A stretch of DNA of 64,000 bases from Coleofasciculus sp. FACHB-1120 (GTDB lineage Bacteria > Cyanobacteriota > Cyanobacteriia > Cyanobacteriales > FACHB-T130). Numbering within the stretch: the stretch's first letter is position 1; each line of letters opens with the position of its first letter. Of this stretch, positions 37,062 to 46,987 are shown in pieces. A program made the position numbers and the translations under genes. The stretch covers positions 1 through 64,000 of the forward strand of contig NZ_JACJTV010000024.1 in the NCBI RefSeq assembly GCF_014698845.1. The letters run 5' to 3'. The notes beneath the pieces were generated by a model that was not told where the DNA came from, made no database searches, and was given only the letters and a program-made list of their open reading frames with translations.

Positions 37062-37989
37062 GGGGTGTTGAATTCTCGGCTTCTAGATTAACTTGTTTTC
37101 AATAAATAAACATCTTTATTTAATTTTAATGTAGAGTCGGTTTGATTTTTAAAACGACATTTAAAGATTGGCTAGAGAAAAAAATGTAGTGGTGTAAAGC
37201 AAAGCAACCCCTGCTTCTACAGACAGAACCATTAAATAAATGCCATTCAATATGGATTTTATCGAGGAGGCTCTCATTGCTGGCTGTAGCACAAGATGTT
37301 TACACAATTGCGATCCCTACTTTATTTTAGCTAGCCATTCTGTCCGATGAGAATACCTTAGGAGATACTAAATCTTGCAGTTGGTTACTCACTTAGGAAC
37401 AACAACTAGCGATGCACCCGCCGCAAAGAGTGCTGTTAACCTCCCGAAGACGGAGGTGTTTTAGAAGGGGTGAGCAAATTGGGCAAAAGCCTGACTTCGC
37501 CAAGCGTCCATTACTCTAACCAAAAAAGCCACAGATTGAGAATACCTCCGAGGCTAGCTGGGTATCCTTTCCAGGGATTCCGTAATGGGGAAATTATTGT
37601 ACCTGCCCAAGACGCTCCTGAACCAGTGGAAGCGATCGCCTATCGGGGTCAGAAAAATATAATGATGTTTTGTAACAAAAATTCTACTTCTTGCATAAAA
37701 ACCGGAATTAGACCGATATCTATACAGAGGGGACGGGTCTACCGACAAGCAGACCCTTGTTAACACCCCTCAAATCCTCTCCCACGTCGTCCATAGGAGC
37801 CTCTAGAATGACTGATTAAATGAACTGTTGGCTAAATTAAGTCGAACTCGATCGGCACTACAAGGCAGCCAGGACATAGAAGTACACTTTCTAATTCCTT
37901 GTCTGAGGCTCTATCGGGTTATTACTGAAGCACCAATCAAAACGAAAATTACGCCTGATACTACTCAGAGAATAAAGCCGGTAAAGTGT
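37062..37989. other. Long gap without a convincing gene
   Basis: The plus strand holds a frame at 37470-37763 (GTG start, 97 codons) with no family resemblance, no hydrophobic pattern and only a crowded GAAGGGG before the start. A hairpin CCTCC-GAAGAC-GGAGG at 37441-37457 followed by TGTTTT precedes it. The remainder looks like non-coding or decayed sequence. Confidence 0.4.
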
Positions 37990-38622
37990 CTACTCAGGGG
38001 ACTGATTTTGTGCTGAAGGATCAAGGTCGTTGAGTTGTCTAAGTGCATACCGGGCAACTGCTAAACTCAACCGTGCCCGTTCGCTCTCCGATAACTCATC
38101 CCAATCACCTGGGCGGGCAATGTCAGCCTCTGAGCCTCGCATGGCGGAAGCCAAAGGACGTGCCCACACTTGCAACACATCTTCTCCCCACTCCGGCAGC
38201 AGCTCTTGAACGCACTGTACCATCTGATCCGCAATGGACAAAGGGCTTGATACAACCTGTTGGGCTTTGTGAGCGATCGCATCCAGCCAAGCTTGGGGAA
38301 CGCGGGCGGCGAACCGTTCGCTCAAACTAGATGTAATTGTAATCTCTACAGCTTTCGGCACAACTGCCACATTCGCATTCGCCCAACATTGGTCAAACTT
38401 TGCGTAGAGCGCTTGCGACCCTCTGCTGATTTCTTCATCTAACCATCCCTCAAGCTCAAACCCTTGTTCCAGCTCTGTCCAATAAGCTTCCGCATTTGGA
38501 TCGGCAGGATTCCAGGGATAGGGAGCTTCATCAGGCTGAAGGAGTGTTTCTAGTAGCTCTGCTTGCACTTGAGAAAGAGAATTTTCATAACATTCTGAAT
38601 TGATTGATTTCCTTACCATCAC
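37990..38622 (-). CDS. Conserved hypothetical protein beside CHAT-FHA gene
   Basis: The 210-residue soluble acidic protein is rich in Trp, Ala and Glu: WNPADPNAEAYWTELEQGF, ISRGSQALYAKFDQCW, IADQMVQCVQELLPEWGED and VLQVWARPLASAMRG. No catalytic motif, signal peptide or membrane segment is visible. It lies 94 bp downstream of the CHAT-FHA gene on the same strand and is probably cotranscribed. It may be a partner or substrate of that protease-like protein, but this is inference from position. Confidence 0.65.
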   Translation of the reverse strand: MMVRKSINSECYENSLSQVQAELLETLLQPDEAPYPWNPADPNAEAYWTELEQGFELEGWLDEEISRGSQALYAKFDQCWANANVAVVPKAVEITITSSLSERFAARVPQAWLDAIAHKAQQVVSSPLSIADQMVQCVQELLPEWGEDVLQVWARPLASAMRGSEADIARPGDWDELSESERARLSLAVARYALRQLNDLDPSAQNQSPE

Positions 38623-38716
38623 GATGCTCCTGTGTCTTTATATACCGTTCTTTGCAGGGGTAGATACAGCGGCACTTTAGCGAGTTCCGTAAATATTATT
38701 TAGCAGTCCATATTCT

Positions 38717-40339
38717 TTAGAGCGATCGCTTTAAGTGTGCCCTAGACATCGCTCTATCTTGATTAATGAACTCCCAAGTCTCACTCTGCATACTCCCAAA
38801 CTTTATCTGATCTCCCGATTGCAAAGGTACTTCCCGATGATAGACTTCCTGCCAACCATTATTAGGTCTTAAAATGTACGTGCCGTACCGAGATATATCT
38901 TTTAGCAAATAAGTAAGTTGACCGTCCGGGAGAGCATCACAAAGAATTTCAGCGTGTTCTCGAGAAACTTCCTGTTTTCTGATCACCAAGTCATTGCCAT
39001 CCGGATTACGACCCACTCGCAAAATCGTGCCCCTAATTAGGGAAACTTCGCCAGTTCCTATCGAACGGAGATAGGCAGAAGATAAAGGCAGTGCAGTCAC
39101 TGTCTCCGGTTCAATCAGCTTCCCCTCAAAATCCGGGTGCATATAGAGAATCGGCAAAGTCCAGGCTGGTTGGTTGAACTTGTAAAGCGTCAACAACTTT
39201 TGCCTTGCCACCGCCACCGCCTCATCAATGGGCATTCGTGCTGTTAGAGCTTGTGCAAAAGCCTGAATAAACGACAGAGCCTCCTCATCGGCAATCGAGT
39301 CGCGCATTCCCAAAACTGCTGGAACACCGTGATGGATTAATACCTCTGCCAAACTGCTGCGGGGCAAACTTTGTTGGTTGTGCCGTTCTGGTTGAGCGCC
39401 CCAACAGGCATTAAACACTGCCAGCGTCACCTGGCGGCGAACCAAAACCTGGGCTAACTCTGTACCATTGATCCTGGCATCAGGTCGCAAAAACAGTAAT
39501 CCACCATCCGCTGCCGGGACGCCATGACCGGCATAAAACAAGATGTTGTAATTTTCAGTTTCCAGGCGTGAAATCAATTCTGCTTTTGTAGGTTGTAAAA
39601 GCGTATCTACATTGCACAGAACTGTCGCACCCGTGTTTTCGCCCTCTGCGTATAAGCTTGGTCGTCCGCAGCGTTCCAAAATATTAGCCAGCGCCTCTGC
39701 TTCTTGTTCCAGCTGTAAGTTGGGAGCAATTTCGCTTTTAGTATCATGTCCAAGTACCAACAGAATGTTTAAATCTGGTTTTAAGCGCTGGCGTGGCAGC
39801 GGATCAACTGCATAGCTAGTCCGACTAAACAAAAGTTGTTGTGATAGGGAAATCGCCTGTTTCCCTGGTTCGGGCTGCATAATTTCCCAAGGCACAGGAA
39901 TTAATTCTGGGTCTAAAATTTCTAACCGCAGTCGCAGACGCTTTTCCCGCCCAATTGCAATTCCCTGGCTTTGAGCGAAACTATTTTGAATTTCCCCATT
40001 AAATAACCACTTCCAGAGGCTGATTCCTAAGTCTTGCATCAGACGAGCCGTATACGGAAGTGTCTGACCGTTGGCATTCAGAGGATCGGGTGAAGCTGTC
40101 GAGGGGAGCGGGATTGCCTGATGCACCAACGGGACATCAGGTAGTCCCCGTGGGGAAAACACTTCCTGCCATGCTAGCCACTTTTGGGTCAACATTTCAG
40201 GCCAAGTACAGTCATGCAGGACGTGACCACCCGGACAGGGTGCCGTCCTCACCAAAATGGCAAAATGTTCTGCCCCAAGGGTAGTTTTAGAGAGCCGATC
40301 GATGGCTAAACTGAGGCAGGGATTCTCAGACTGGTACAT
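38717..40339 (-). CDS. CHAT caspase-like protease with C-terminal FHA domain
   Basis: The 540-residue protein has an N-terminal region of about 180 residues and a CHAT domain with the dyad His272 (NILFYAGHGV) and Cys312 (LAVFNACWGAQ). The LAEVLIHHGVPAVLGMRD and ALTARMPIDEAVAVARQKL segments follow. The C-terminal FHA spans about 425-525 (RGTILRVGRNPDGNDLVIRK, QEVSREHAEIL, ISRYGTYIL). CHAT proteins are caspase-like cysteine peptidases in bacterial signalling and defence. FHA ties activation to phosphothreonine. A PP2C phosphatase gene on the same strand upstream could counteract it. Confidence 0.87.
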   Translation of the reverse strand: MYQSENPCLSLAIDRLSKTTLGAEHFAILVRTAPCPGGHVLHDCTWPEMLTQKWLAWQEVFSPRGLPDVPLVHQAIPLPSTASPDPLNANGQTLPYTARLMQDLGISLWKWLFNGEIQNSFAQSQGIAIGREKRLRLRLEILDPELIPVPWEIMQPEPGKQAISLSQQLLFSRTSYAVDPLPRQRLKPDLNILLVLGHDTKSEIAPNLQLEQEAEALANILERCGRPSLYAEGENTGATVLCNVDTLLQPTKAELISRLETENYNILFYAGHGVPAADGGLLFLRPDARINGTELAQVLVRRQVTLAVFNACWGAQPERHNQQSLPRSSLAEVLIHHGVPAVLGMRDSIADEEALSFIQAFAQALTARMPIDEAVAVARQKLLTLYKFNQPAWTLPILYMHPDFEGKLIEPETVTALPLSSAYLRSIGTGEVSLIRGTILRVGRNPDGNDLVIRKQEVSREHAEILCDALPDGQLTYLLKDISRYGTYILRPNNGWQEVYHREVPLQSGDQIKFGSMQSETWEFINQDRAMSRAHLKRSL

Positions 40340-40693
40340 TCTAAAGACATTAACCTTAAACCAAGCACTATACGAGGTTTTTTATCAGTCTACCCGAACA
40401 GCAGGAGAATACTCACCGAATATTCTTCACTCACTCTTGTCGCTTCAAATCAGGTTATTGAAGAGATGTTTTAGGTTGAGCGATTCACTATCAATCGTTT
40501 TTGGGTAGTGAATCGTGAGTAATAGGTCACAATCCCCTAAGAGTCGTTGCCAGCAGCAAAAAACAACTGAGCTAGAGACGCGATAAATTGCACCTTTATC
40601 AATTGGCTAATCCCTCCCAACTAGGGACTATCCGAGAACACCGAACCCTGACAAAAACCTAAGCCCTAATAATTAAAGGCTAGCAACTAATTG
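40340..40693. other. Intergenic region between CHAT-FHA and PP2C genes
   Basis: 355 bp without a supported gene. It must contain the promoter of the CHAT-FHA gene on the minus strand. No clear -35/-10 pair or repeat was picked out by eye. Confidence 0.4.
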
Positions 40694-43066
40694 TTATTTA
40701 GAGGGCGACGGTGTGACGGTAGGTGTTGGAGAAGCAGCTCCAATCGCACATTCGCCCAAATTAGCCGATGTTGGCGTAAAATTTGTGTTCGTTACAGGTA
40801 AAATGTCAGATTCCCGAATCCAACCAATTTCTCCTTGTTTGACTGCACGGTAGGTCACTTCGGGGCTTGCTTTTGGTGTTGGGGTGCTGGAATCAACTGT
40901 TCCAGGGGGAAACTGCGGATTAGACGTACCGAGCGTTGAGCAAACTTTCACCTGTAGCCAGCTATCAAGGTCTTGATTTCGTTGAATAGAGCTAACTTGC
41001 AAAATACTCCCCTCTGCAACTAACCCAACCACAGATTGGTTTTGGGGTGCCAAGATACCGCGTCTTAGCAAAACAGGAACGTTGTTGCCTTGAGCGTTCT
41101 TGGTTGTGGAACGGGTAATTTGGAGCAGCAAGCCAGCCTCTAAAGAGGGCACAGAGATGGAAGGAGTTACAACAGGTTCTGGTTCTGCCGATGAAGAGGA
41201 GCTGGCTGCCGGTAGTTCAGGGCTGGGCCTAGAGCGGGGTGTCAACCCAATTAGAGGATCGATCCAGTTTTGAACTTCTGGAAGAAACCAATAAGCGATC
41301 GCTCCGCTAACACCTGTCAACAGAAGCAGCGTTAGGAGAAGCGGCAAAGGACTCCTCGCAGGACGCTCTTGGGAGATGATCTTGGTTTTGATTCTAGACG
41401 CAGAGGGAGATTGGGAGCGCACCGGAGCCGTTGGAGCGGGAACTGGCGCTATGGGTGGGATGGCTCCCATCTGTAGCCCTGTAACCTGTTGCCCAGTTTG
41501 TGGGGATGCCATTTGGCAGTAAACCAGGGCTAGCGTAATGTTGTCGTGTCCGTTTTTGGTATTCCCAATCTCCATCAGCCGCGTTCCGACTGTTGTCAAA
41601 TCAGTCTGACCTTCTAGAATCGGCAGAATCTCGGTTTCCCAGTATTGTTCTACGCGATCATTGTCACTCAGACCATCCGAACAGAGAAGAAAAACACCGT
41701 CTTCATCTAGGACAAACCGCTGTACGGAGGGATGCAGGGTTGCTGATGAACTCATGCCCAACGCCTGAACGAGGGAGCCAGCGCCAGATTGTTCCACGGC
41801 ATCCCGGTAGAGAGCGTATCCCAGCCGCACCTCCCGCGAAGCAATATCATCATCCACGGTGATCTGCCGACAACCCGTGCGAGTAATCCAGTAAGCTCGA
41901 CTATCTCCTACATGGGTGATGTACATTTCATGAGCCTGACCTAATGCCATCACCAACGTGGTGCCCATACGTTGCCGGTCAAGCCGCTGTTCCGTGTCGT
42001 TGCGCTGGCTGATGACATCATTAGCAGCACAAGCAAAGGTTTCCAATTCCAGGGTAAGATCGGTCGGATTTAAAGGATTACCTGAGTTTGCCAGCAGTCT
42101 CTGTACTCGTTCTTGGATGGTTGCAATTGCTAGATAGGAGGCGACCTCGCCGCCTTCATGTCCTCCAATCCCGTCGCAAACTATCGCCAAGGGCGAGGAG
42201 GGAGCAGTACTGCTTGGGCTGGGGGGATAGCAGGCATCTTCATTTTGCCGACGAGTTGGTCCGGTCTCGCTACGAGTGACAATTTGATAGGTACAAGATT
42301 GCGATCGCCCGACGGTTGTCATTGCCTCATCCAACAGCGTCACCAGCTGCTCTGCTGTCTGTACGGCTCCTTGGTTGAGCTGCTGACAAACTTGTTCCAA
42401 AAATTTCCCAATGGTTGGGTGTGAAGAGGCGACCCATTTAGACCAAAGTTGCCCTAGGTTTTGCAGGGTTACTGGAGAACTTTGATCTGCCTGCAATATC
42501 AATAACCGAAGGATGGAACCTTCTACTCGCAGCAGCGCGGGTGTCAACAAACTCGACCCTACATGATTGATTTGCAAGGGTTCCCATAAATTCGCCATCT
42601 GCCATAGCCAAGTCAGCTGGCGCATTGCCGAGGCATTTTTCCAAACGCTGGTTAATTCGGGCATGAGGGTGCCTTCTCCATTCCCGCAGCTGTAAATCGG
42701 TACTTGCTCTAACAGCCAAGTTTCGATTTTGCGCTGTCCTTCTGTTGGCGTTAGCAGCCCGTACAGTTGAGGAACGTGCAGCTGATAAGGAGACAGCTTG
42801 AGATACGGCATGAGGCTGTTGGGGATCTCCACTTGGATTTCTGGAGAGAAAGCCGGTTTGGTATCTAATATGATGCGATCGCTTTTAAGCAAATATCGCT
42901 CAGCAATCAGATCCCCAGCATTATAAGCTTCTGTCCCTTCACCGACTGCCCACAAGTACCGTTTGAGCAGCGGCGTGCGGCACTTCTGACAAAAGTTATG
43001 GCTCTGGGGATTCGGAGCCTGACAATTGAGATTCGAGCAGTAAAGCGTTGCCGCAGAATTGTTCAT
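40694..43066 (-). CDS. PP2C-type serine/threonine phosphatase with zinc ribbon
   Basis: The 790-residue protein begins with a zinc ribbon (Cys10, Cys15, Cys26, Cys29). A degenerate kinase-like or adaptor region of about 230 residues follows. The PP2C domain (about 265-520) carries the metal motifs TRRQNEDACYPP, VCDGIGGHEGGEVAS, THVGDSRAYWI, LLCSDGLSDN and KNGHDNITLALVY, all with intact Asp residues. One membrane helix (PLPLLLTLLLLTGVSGAIAY) precedes a Pro/Ser linker and a C-terminal SH3-like region with four-fold GWIRES-type sequence. It likely dephosphorylates Ser/Thr-kinase targets recognised by the nearby FHA proteins. Confidence 0.88.
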   Translation of the reverse strand: MNNSAATLYCSNLNCQAPNPQSHNFCQKCRTPLLKRYLWAVGEGTEAYNAGDLIAERYLLKSDRIILDTKPAFSPEIQVEIPNSLMPYLKLSPYQLHVPQLYGLLTPTEGQRKIETWLLEQVPIYSCGNGEGTLMPELTSVWKNASAMRQLTWLWQMANLWEPLQINHVGSSLLTPALLRVEGSILRLLILQADQSSPVTLQNLGQLWSKWVASSHPTIGKFLEQVCQQLNQGAVQTAEQLVTLLDEAMTTVGRSQSCTYQIVTRSETGPTRRQNEDACYPPSPSSTAPSSPLAIVCDGIGGHEGGEVASYLAIATIQERVQRLLANSGNPLNPTDLTLELETFACAANDVISQRNDTEQRLDRQRMGTTLVMALGQAHEMYITHVGDSRAYWITRTGCRQITVDDDIASREVRLGYALYRDAVEQSGAGSLVQALGMSSSATLHPSVQRFVLDEDGVFLLCSDGLSDNDRVEQYWETEILPILEGQTDLTTVGTRLMEIGNTKNGHDNITLALVYCQMASPQTGQQVTGLQMGAIPPIAPVPAPTAPVRSQSPSASRIKTKIISQERPARSPLPLLLTLLLLTGVSGAIAYWFLPEVQNWIDPLIGLTPRSRPSPELPAASSSSSAEPEPVVTPSISVPSLEAGLLLQITRSTTKNAQGNNVPVLLRRGILAPQNQSVVGLVAEGSILQVSSIQRNQDLDSWLQVKVCSTLGTSNPQFPPGTVDSSTPTPKASPEVTYRAVKQGEIGWIRESDILPVTNTNFTPTSANLGECAIGAASPTPTVTPSPSK

Positions 43067-43219
43067 GAAGGTTATGCGCTCCCATCAGCCTATTGTGATT
43101 TGACTTGCTGTTACCAGAAGCTACTGAGAAATGTAGCTCTTTCTCAATTCGCCAAATCTGAGCGTTAATCTGGATTGTAGCCTCTAGCACTCAAGAGATT
43201 TGCGATCTGTCAATGAAAC

Positions 43220-43459
43220 TCATTCTTCACTTACAGAATTTTCGGTTTGTTGATAATGATCCCGCATGAGTCGAGGCCAGAGTAGCAAAAAGTACGACAT
43301 CCAGACAAGAACGGGAATCGAGACGCCAGCCGTTATCCAGATTGTTTTGGTTAGTGTCCAAGATGCACTGATGACAGTAATACTCGTCAGCAAAATAGAC
43401 CAGGGCTGACACCACCAAGGTTTGTAGGTCCAAGGGCTTTCGGGGTCTTTTTTATACAC
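43220..43459 (-). CDS. Conserved small membrane protein
   Basis: The 79-residue protein reads WTYKPWWCQPWSILLTSITV with a second hydrophobic stretch VSIPVLVWMSYFLLLWPRLM. Two membrane segments with a Trp-rich N-terminus resemble the cyanobacterial DUF6737-like family. Charged C-terminal tail. Function unknown. Confidence 0.65.
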   Translation of the reverse strand: MYKKDPESPWTYKPWWCQPWSILLTSITVISASWTLTKTIWITAGVSIPVLVWMSYFLLLWPRLMRDHYQQTENSVSEE

Positions 43460-43815
43460 TAGAGATAAAAAATAATCAAGTTTCTATTTCCAGAGTTTAA
43501 CGGTTAAGGGTCTTATTCTGCTTAGGAAATTGACACTTCGCGTTAAATTTGAATCAGACTAGGCGATGCTTCTTTCAAACGTTGGGTCAAATCACTCCGC
43601 CTACCAAACTTCAAGCGGGGCTGTTCAACCCTTCCTTCAACTCCTCATAAGCGAGCGGCGAAAGTCTCCCCTTCCTGGGGTAGAGAAGGGAGCGGGAAGG
43701 TTCAATGGGTTGTCCTGCTTTGATCTGCATGGTGACTTTTGTTGGTTCTCAGGTTTCGCCAATCAAGGATTGTTGTTCCAGTTTGCTATCTGTACTGCCA
43801 CCTTCACCAATTGCC
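43460..43815. other. Gap upstream of 43816 gene
   Basis: No supported gene. An inverted pair GTTCAACCCTTCC (43621 region) and GGAAGGTTCAA (43695 region) can form a long-range stem. A frame reading from 43705 is just an upstream extension of the following gene without family support. Confidence 0.35.
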
Positions 43816-44163
43816 ATGCCCAAGCCCGAAGCTTATAGTGCCGCAGATCCAACATTTGCCGACCTTAACTCACCTGCTAGTGCCGAAATTAAGCAACTAA
43901 TTGACTCCTTAGAGGAGTCTCACCGCCTACGTTCCAAGATGGTCAATCTGGAAACTTGGGCGCTGGCTGAAACGATGGATCATTTTCTTCCAGGGTTCTG
44001 GAACCGCTTTTTAGAAAATCGCCGCACTGCTCTTAAGCAATTTTTGGAGCAGAAACGAGCAGCTAAGTCGCAAGTTGCGACAAATGCTCAGCCTCCGGGA
44101 GGTAGCGTTGGCAACCCAATTGGGCACAATCCATCGTCTGTGCAAGAACAGACAGAGAGTTGA
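43816..44163 (+). CDS. Conserved hypothetical cyanobacterial protein
   Basis: Starting at ATG 43816 the protein has 115 residues. The core is helical (SAEIKQLIDSLEESHRLRSK, LETWALAETMDHFLPGFWNR, FLENRRTALKQFLEQKRAAK), with a disordered Gly/Pro tail. No motif gives a function. The frame extension to 43705 adds Cys-rich residues without conservation. Confidence 0.6.
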   Translation: MPKPEAYSAADPTFADLNSPASAEIKQLIDSLEESHRLRSKMVNLETWALAETMDHFLPGFWNRFLENRRTALKQFLEQKRAAKSQVATNAQPPGGSVGNPIGHNPSSVQEQTES

Positions 44164-44248
44164 CTTACACCCACAGAAAGAGGCGATCGCGCACCCATTT
44201 CTCTAATCTAATATTAGTAACATTAAGATTCAAATCTTTAGGAGTTAT

Positions 44249-44521
44249 ATGGAAAACCCACCCAAAGATACAACAAATAGAACCACCAATCCGGGCGATA
44301 GAATTTCCGATAAACCTGAAAGCGTTGAAGAAAAAGCTGATCAAATTGCGGTAGATGCGCCAGATATTACAGGCGATCATATCGTTGTTCCTACTTACTT
44401 TGAAGTAGATGAACCGGACGGAGAAAAGAAGGCGCTACACCATGTCAAAGATGCCGAAGAAATCTCTGATGTGATCCGCCAAGCTCGCGTCGATGAAAAT
44501 GGAAATCGGATTTGGCGGTAA
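44249..44521 (+). CDS. Small acidic hypothetical protein
   Basis: The 90-residue protein is acidic and mostly polar. The first 40 residues look disordered. A compact C-terminal part reads IVVPTYFEVDEPDGEKKALH, then DAEEISDVIRQARVDENG, ending NRIWR. The ribosome site TAGGAGTT lies 6-8 bases before the ATG. Unknown function. Confidence 0.6.
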   Translation: MENPPKDTTNRTTNPGDRISDKPESVEEKADQIAVDAPDITGDHIVVPTYFEVDEPDGEKKALHHVKDAEEISDVIRQARVDENGNRIWR

Positions 44522-44594
44522 ATTATCTCTAGTGATTAGTTGTTAGAAAGTTTTTTGCTGGTTAAACAAAACTTTTCTAACAACTAAAACTTAA

Positions 44595-44939
44595 CTACTC
44601 TGCCGATTGAGTGCTAACCTGAGGCAAGCCCATGCTGTAGTTGAGAACTCGGCTGCTCAGGTTGTAACTAATTTGCCCCTGCTGTAGCAGACTTCTCAAA
44701 AAATGTTCCAAGTCTGAACCGATACGGCGCAGATTATATTCTGTTAAATCTGCACCGTTATAGGATTCAACCATTTCGTCAAACTTGCCATAAACTTGTT
44801 GCAGAGCGTCTTCGTTCCAGTTAAATTCATTATCTGGATCTATATCCAGGGTTAATACAGTGTCACTCTCGACAAGTTCGTTGTTCTTAACCTCGGCAGT
44901 ATAGATGCGGATGTGGCGAGTCGTACACTTTAGCAGCAT
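44595..44939 (-). CDS. ndhM: NAD(P)H-quinone oxidoreductase subunit M
   Basis: From the family-typical start MLLKCTTRHIRIYTAEV the protein has 114 residues. TVLTLDIDPDNEFNWNEDAL, YNLRRIGSDLEHFLRSLL and VLNYSMGLPQV are diagnostic of NdhM, an oxygenic-photosynthesis-specific subunit of the NDH-1 complex peripheral arm. It contributes to cyclic electron flow and respiration. An in-frame ATG at 44969 adds 10 residues. Confidence 0.95.
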   Translation of the reverse strand: MLLKCTTRHIRIYTAEVKNNELVESDTVLTLDIDPDNEFNWNEDALQQVYGKFDEMVESYNGADLTEYNLRRIGSDLEHFLRSLLQQGQISYNLSSRVLNYSMGLPQVSTQSAE

Positions 44940-45098
44940 AGTAGTCAATAGTTTTTGGCTTACAGACATTAATAACTATTTTAAATAATTGTAAAGCGAT
45001 CGCGCTTAGGTTCAAAAGTTTTTAAATTCATTTAGCTTTACAATGTTTGAGTGTTGAATGATTCAACTCAAAGTCCAACACTCAAAATCTAGTGATCG

Positions 45099-45644
45099 CT
45101 ACCTAGTGGGAATCATTCCCGTTTGCCGAGCATAAGCAAAAATTCCTCCTGCATCAATCACGGGTCCGACGTCGCCCAAAGGCTGGAGAGAATAAGTTTT
45201 ACCCAAGGTATGGTTAATCAGCTGATTTTGTTCAAAATCAATTGAAACTTCCTGCCCCGTTTCAAATTGATCGCACAACCGCTCAACTGATTCCCAAGGG
45301 TAAAGTTCCCCAGTCGCAGCACAATTGCGGAAAAAGATCCGAGCATAAGACTGAGCCACTACCGCTTTAACGCCACTAGCACCCAAAGCAATCGGGGCGT
45401 GTTCCCGTGAAGAACCGCAGCCAAAGTTTTCCCCAGCAATAATGATAGGATACTGGGTCTTGATTTCTCCAGAAGCCACAAACTTTCCATAACGATCCGG
45501 CAATCCAATCAAGGCATAACTGCCCAATTTCTCGTACTCGTCAGGCTTGGAAGGAACCAGAGTCAGGTATTCAGCCGGGATAATTTGATCGGTATCGATG
45601 TTGTCATCCAAAACAAAAATTGCGCCGCGAATCAATGCGCCCAT
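45099..45644 (-). CDS. leuD: 3-isopropylmalate dehydratase small subunit
   Basis: The 181-residue protein shows LDDNIDTDQIIPAEYLT, the swivelling-domain signature GENFGCGSSREHAPIAL, and ARIFFRNCAATGELYP. It is the small subunit that, with LeuC, isomerises isopropylmalate in leucine synthesis. leuC is not nearby. Confidence 0.95.
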   Translation of the reverse strand: MGALIRGAIFVLDDNIDTDQIIPAEYLTLVPSKPDEYEKLGSYALIGLPDRYGKFVASGEIKTQYPIIIAGENFGCGSSREHAPIALGASGVKAVVAQSYARIFFRNCAATGELYPWESVERLCDQFETGQEVSIDFEQNQLINHTLGKTYSLQPLGDVGPVIDAGGIFAYARQTGMIPTR

Positions 45645-46044
45645 GATTCAGTTCCCGGTTTTTCCAATCTTCTGTTTAGCTATTTCACTTTATCATTCAA
45701 GAGCGCGACTCGCTGCGCCGCGATAGATAGTATCTAACAATGGGAGGTTCTGGCGTGCCTCAGAATTGCCGGAACAAAGCTTCGTTAGCGAACATCCCGC
45801 CCAATGTAGAGCCGCTGAATGTAGTAGAAGTAAGAAAAACTAATTATTCTGGTCGAGTGGACATCCTACTGCCACAAGGCTCTTGGCAGTCGTCTGCGCT
45901 GCCTCATGAAATGTAAAAGCGAAAAAAGAGCGATCGCAGTTGCCGGTCAATTATACTACTCTGACAGAGTCTCTCAAATAAAAAGACTGATACTCTTAAA
46001 GAAAAAAGTCAGGCTGAACTACCGGCATCATTTACTCAAACAAA
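45645..46044. other. Intergenic region between leuD and 46045 gene
   Basis: 400 bp containing the divergent promoters. An ATG at 45740 opens a 58-codon frame ending at 45916 with no family resemblance. No repeat, RNA gene or convincing promoter was recognised. Confidence 0.35.
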
Positions 46045-46941
46045 ATGGTTGATCCGATGGATGATATCGCCAAACAAGCTCGCCAGGGGAGCGTGGCGGC
46101 GATTATTCAAATACTCAATGACAAGCTGGCACAGGCTGGTGTCAGAACCAGAGCTATTTTTGCCGATGGCGTCTTACAGCTTTTGTGTGAGGCAGCTACG
46201 CCAGATCAACTCGAACAATCTACCCTGGTACAGCGAATTCGGCAGATTCTAGAATCAATTTCACCGCGCAGTATTCGTCGCGTCAACATCAACAGTCGGA
46301 TTGTCCGAGAGCAGCAATTACTCTGGCTAGAAGAAATTCATCGAGATCCGGAGAGTCAGTTACTTTGGGCTGAAGAAATTACCCTTGCTAAGCCGAATCT
46401 TCTAAGACGTTTCGGAGAAGATTTAAAGGATCGGAAACCTGCAAAAAAAAGTCAACCATCTTTTCCTCAACCTGGCTCCCGATCCGTTCGAGAAAAACGC
46501 CAGTTCTGGCGTGGGATTGTGGGTGGTGCTAGCTTGTCGTTACTTTTACTGCTGGTAGGGTGGGCGCTTTATGATTGGCTAGGACCATTTACGATTACTC
46601 GGACGCCAGCTTCTGCCCCCAGCTCTACTCCACAGGCGACGACAGCGCCAACAACCTCTCCAACACCTGCGGCATCCAGCACCCAAACAACGACTGCATT
46701 ACCTTCATCCGATCCTTTTGCGGATGCGGTGCGACTTGCAGAAAAAACGTCAATTGAGGGGAGAAATGCTCAGACTTCTGCTCAGTGGTTGGATTTGGCA
46801 GCTAAATGGCAACAAGCTTCCGATTTAATGGCTGCTGTACCCCCTACTGATAGTCGTTACGGAACTGCTCAGGATCGGGTGGAATCTTATCGGCAAAAGA
46901 GTGAAATTGCCCAGCAGGAGGCAAAAAAAAGGCGTTCTTAG
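46045..46941 (+). CDS. Single-pass membrane protein with charged helical tail
   Basis: The 298-residue protein has an N-terminal cytoplasmic domain of about 145 residues (DDIAKQARQGSVAAIIQILN, then LCEAATPDQLEQSTLVQRIR), one membrane segment (GIVGGASLSLLLLLVGWALY, about 155-178), a Thr/Pro/Ser-rich linker and a C-terminal helical TPR-like tail (AAKWQQASDLMAAVP). It looks like a cyanobacterial family without known function. Confidence 0.65.
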   Translation: MVDPMDDIAKQARQGSVAAIIQILNDKLAQAGVRTRAIFADGVLQLLCEAATPDQLEQSTLVQRIRQILESISPRSIRRVNINSRIVREQQLLWLEEIHRDPESQLLWAEEITLAKPNLLRRFGEDLKDRKPAKKSQPSFPQPGSRSVREKRQFWRGIVGGASLSLLLLLVGWALYDWLGPFTITRTPASAPSSTPQATTAPTTSPTPAASSTQTTTALPSSDPFADAVRLAEKTSIEGRNAQTSAQWLDLAAKWQQASDLMAAVPPTDSRYGTAQDRVESYRQKSEIAQQEAKKRRS

Positions 46942-46957
46942 AAGTCAAGCATTGCTG

Positions 46958-46987
46958 TTAGCTAAAAAACTCTTAAATTAGCTTTTT
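46958..46987 (+). terminator. Stem-loop terminator after 46045 gene
   Basis: TTAGCTAA and TTAGCTTTTT pair across a short loop, 17 bp after the stop codon at 46941. Confidence 0.55.

Noticed and set aside
37470-37763. 97-codon GTG frame
   Set aside because: No resemblance to a family, odd composition and a poorly placed ribosome site; kept only as a gap comment.
45740-45916. 58-codon frame between leuD and the next gene
   Set aside because: No family pattern and no ribosome site; could be chance.
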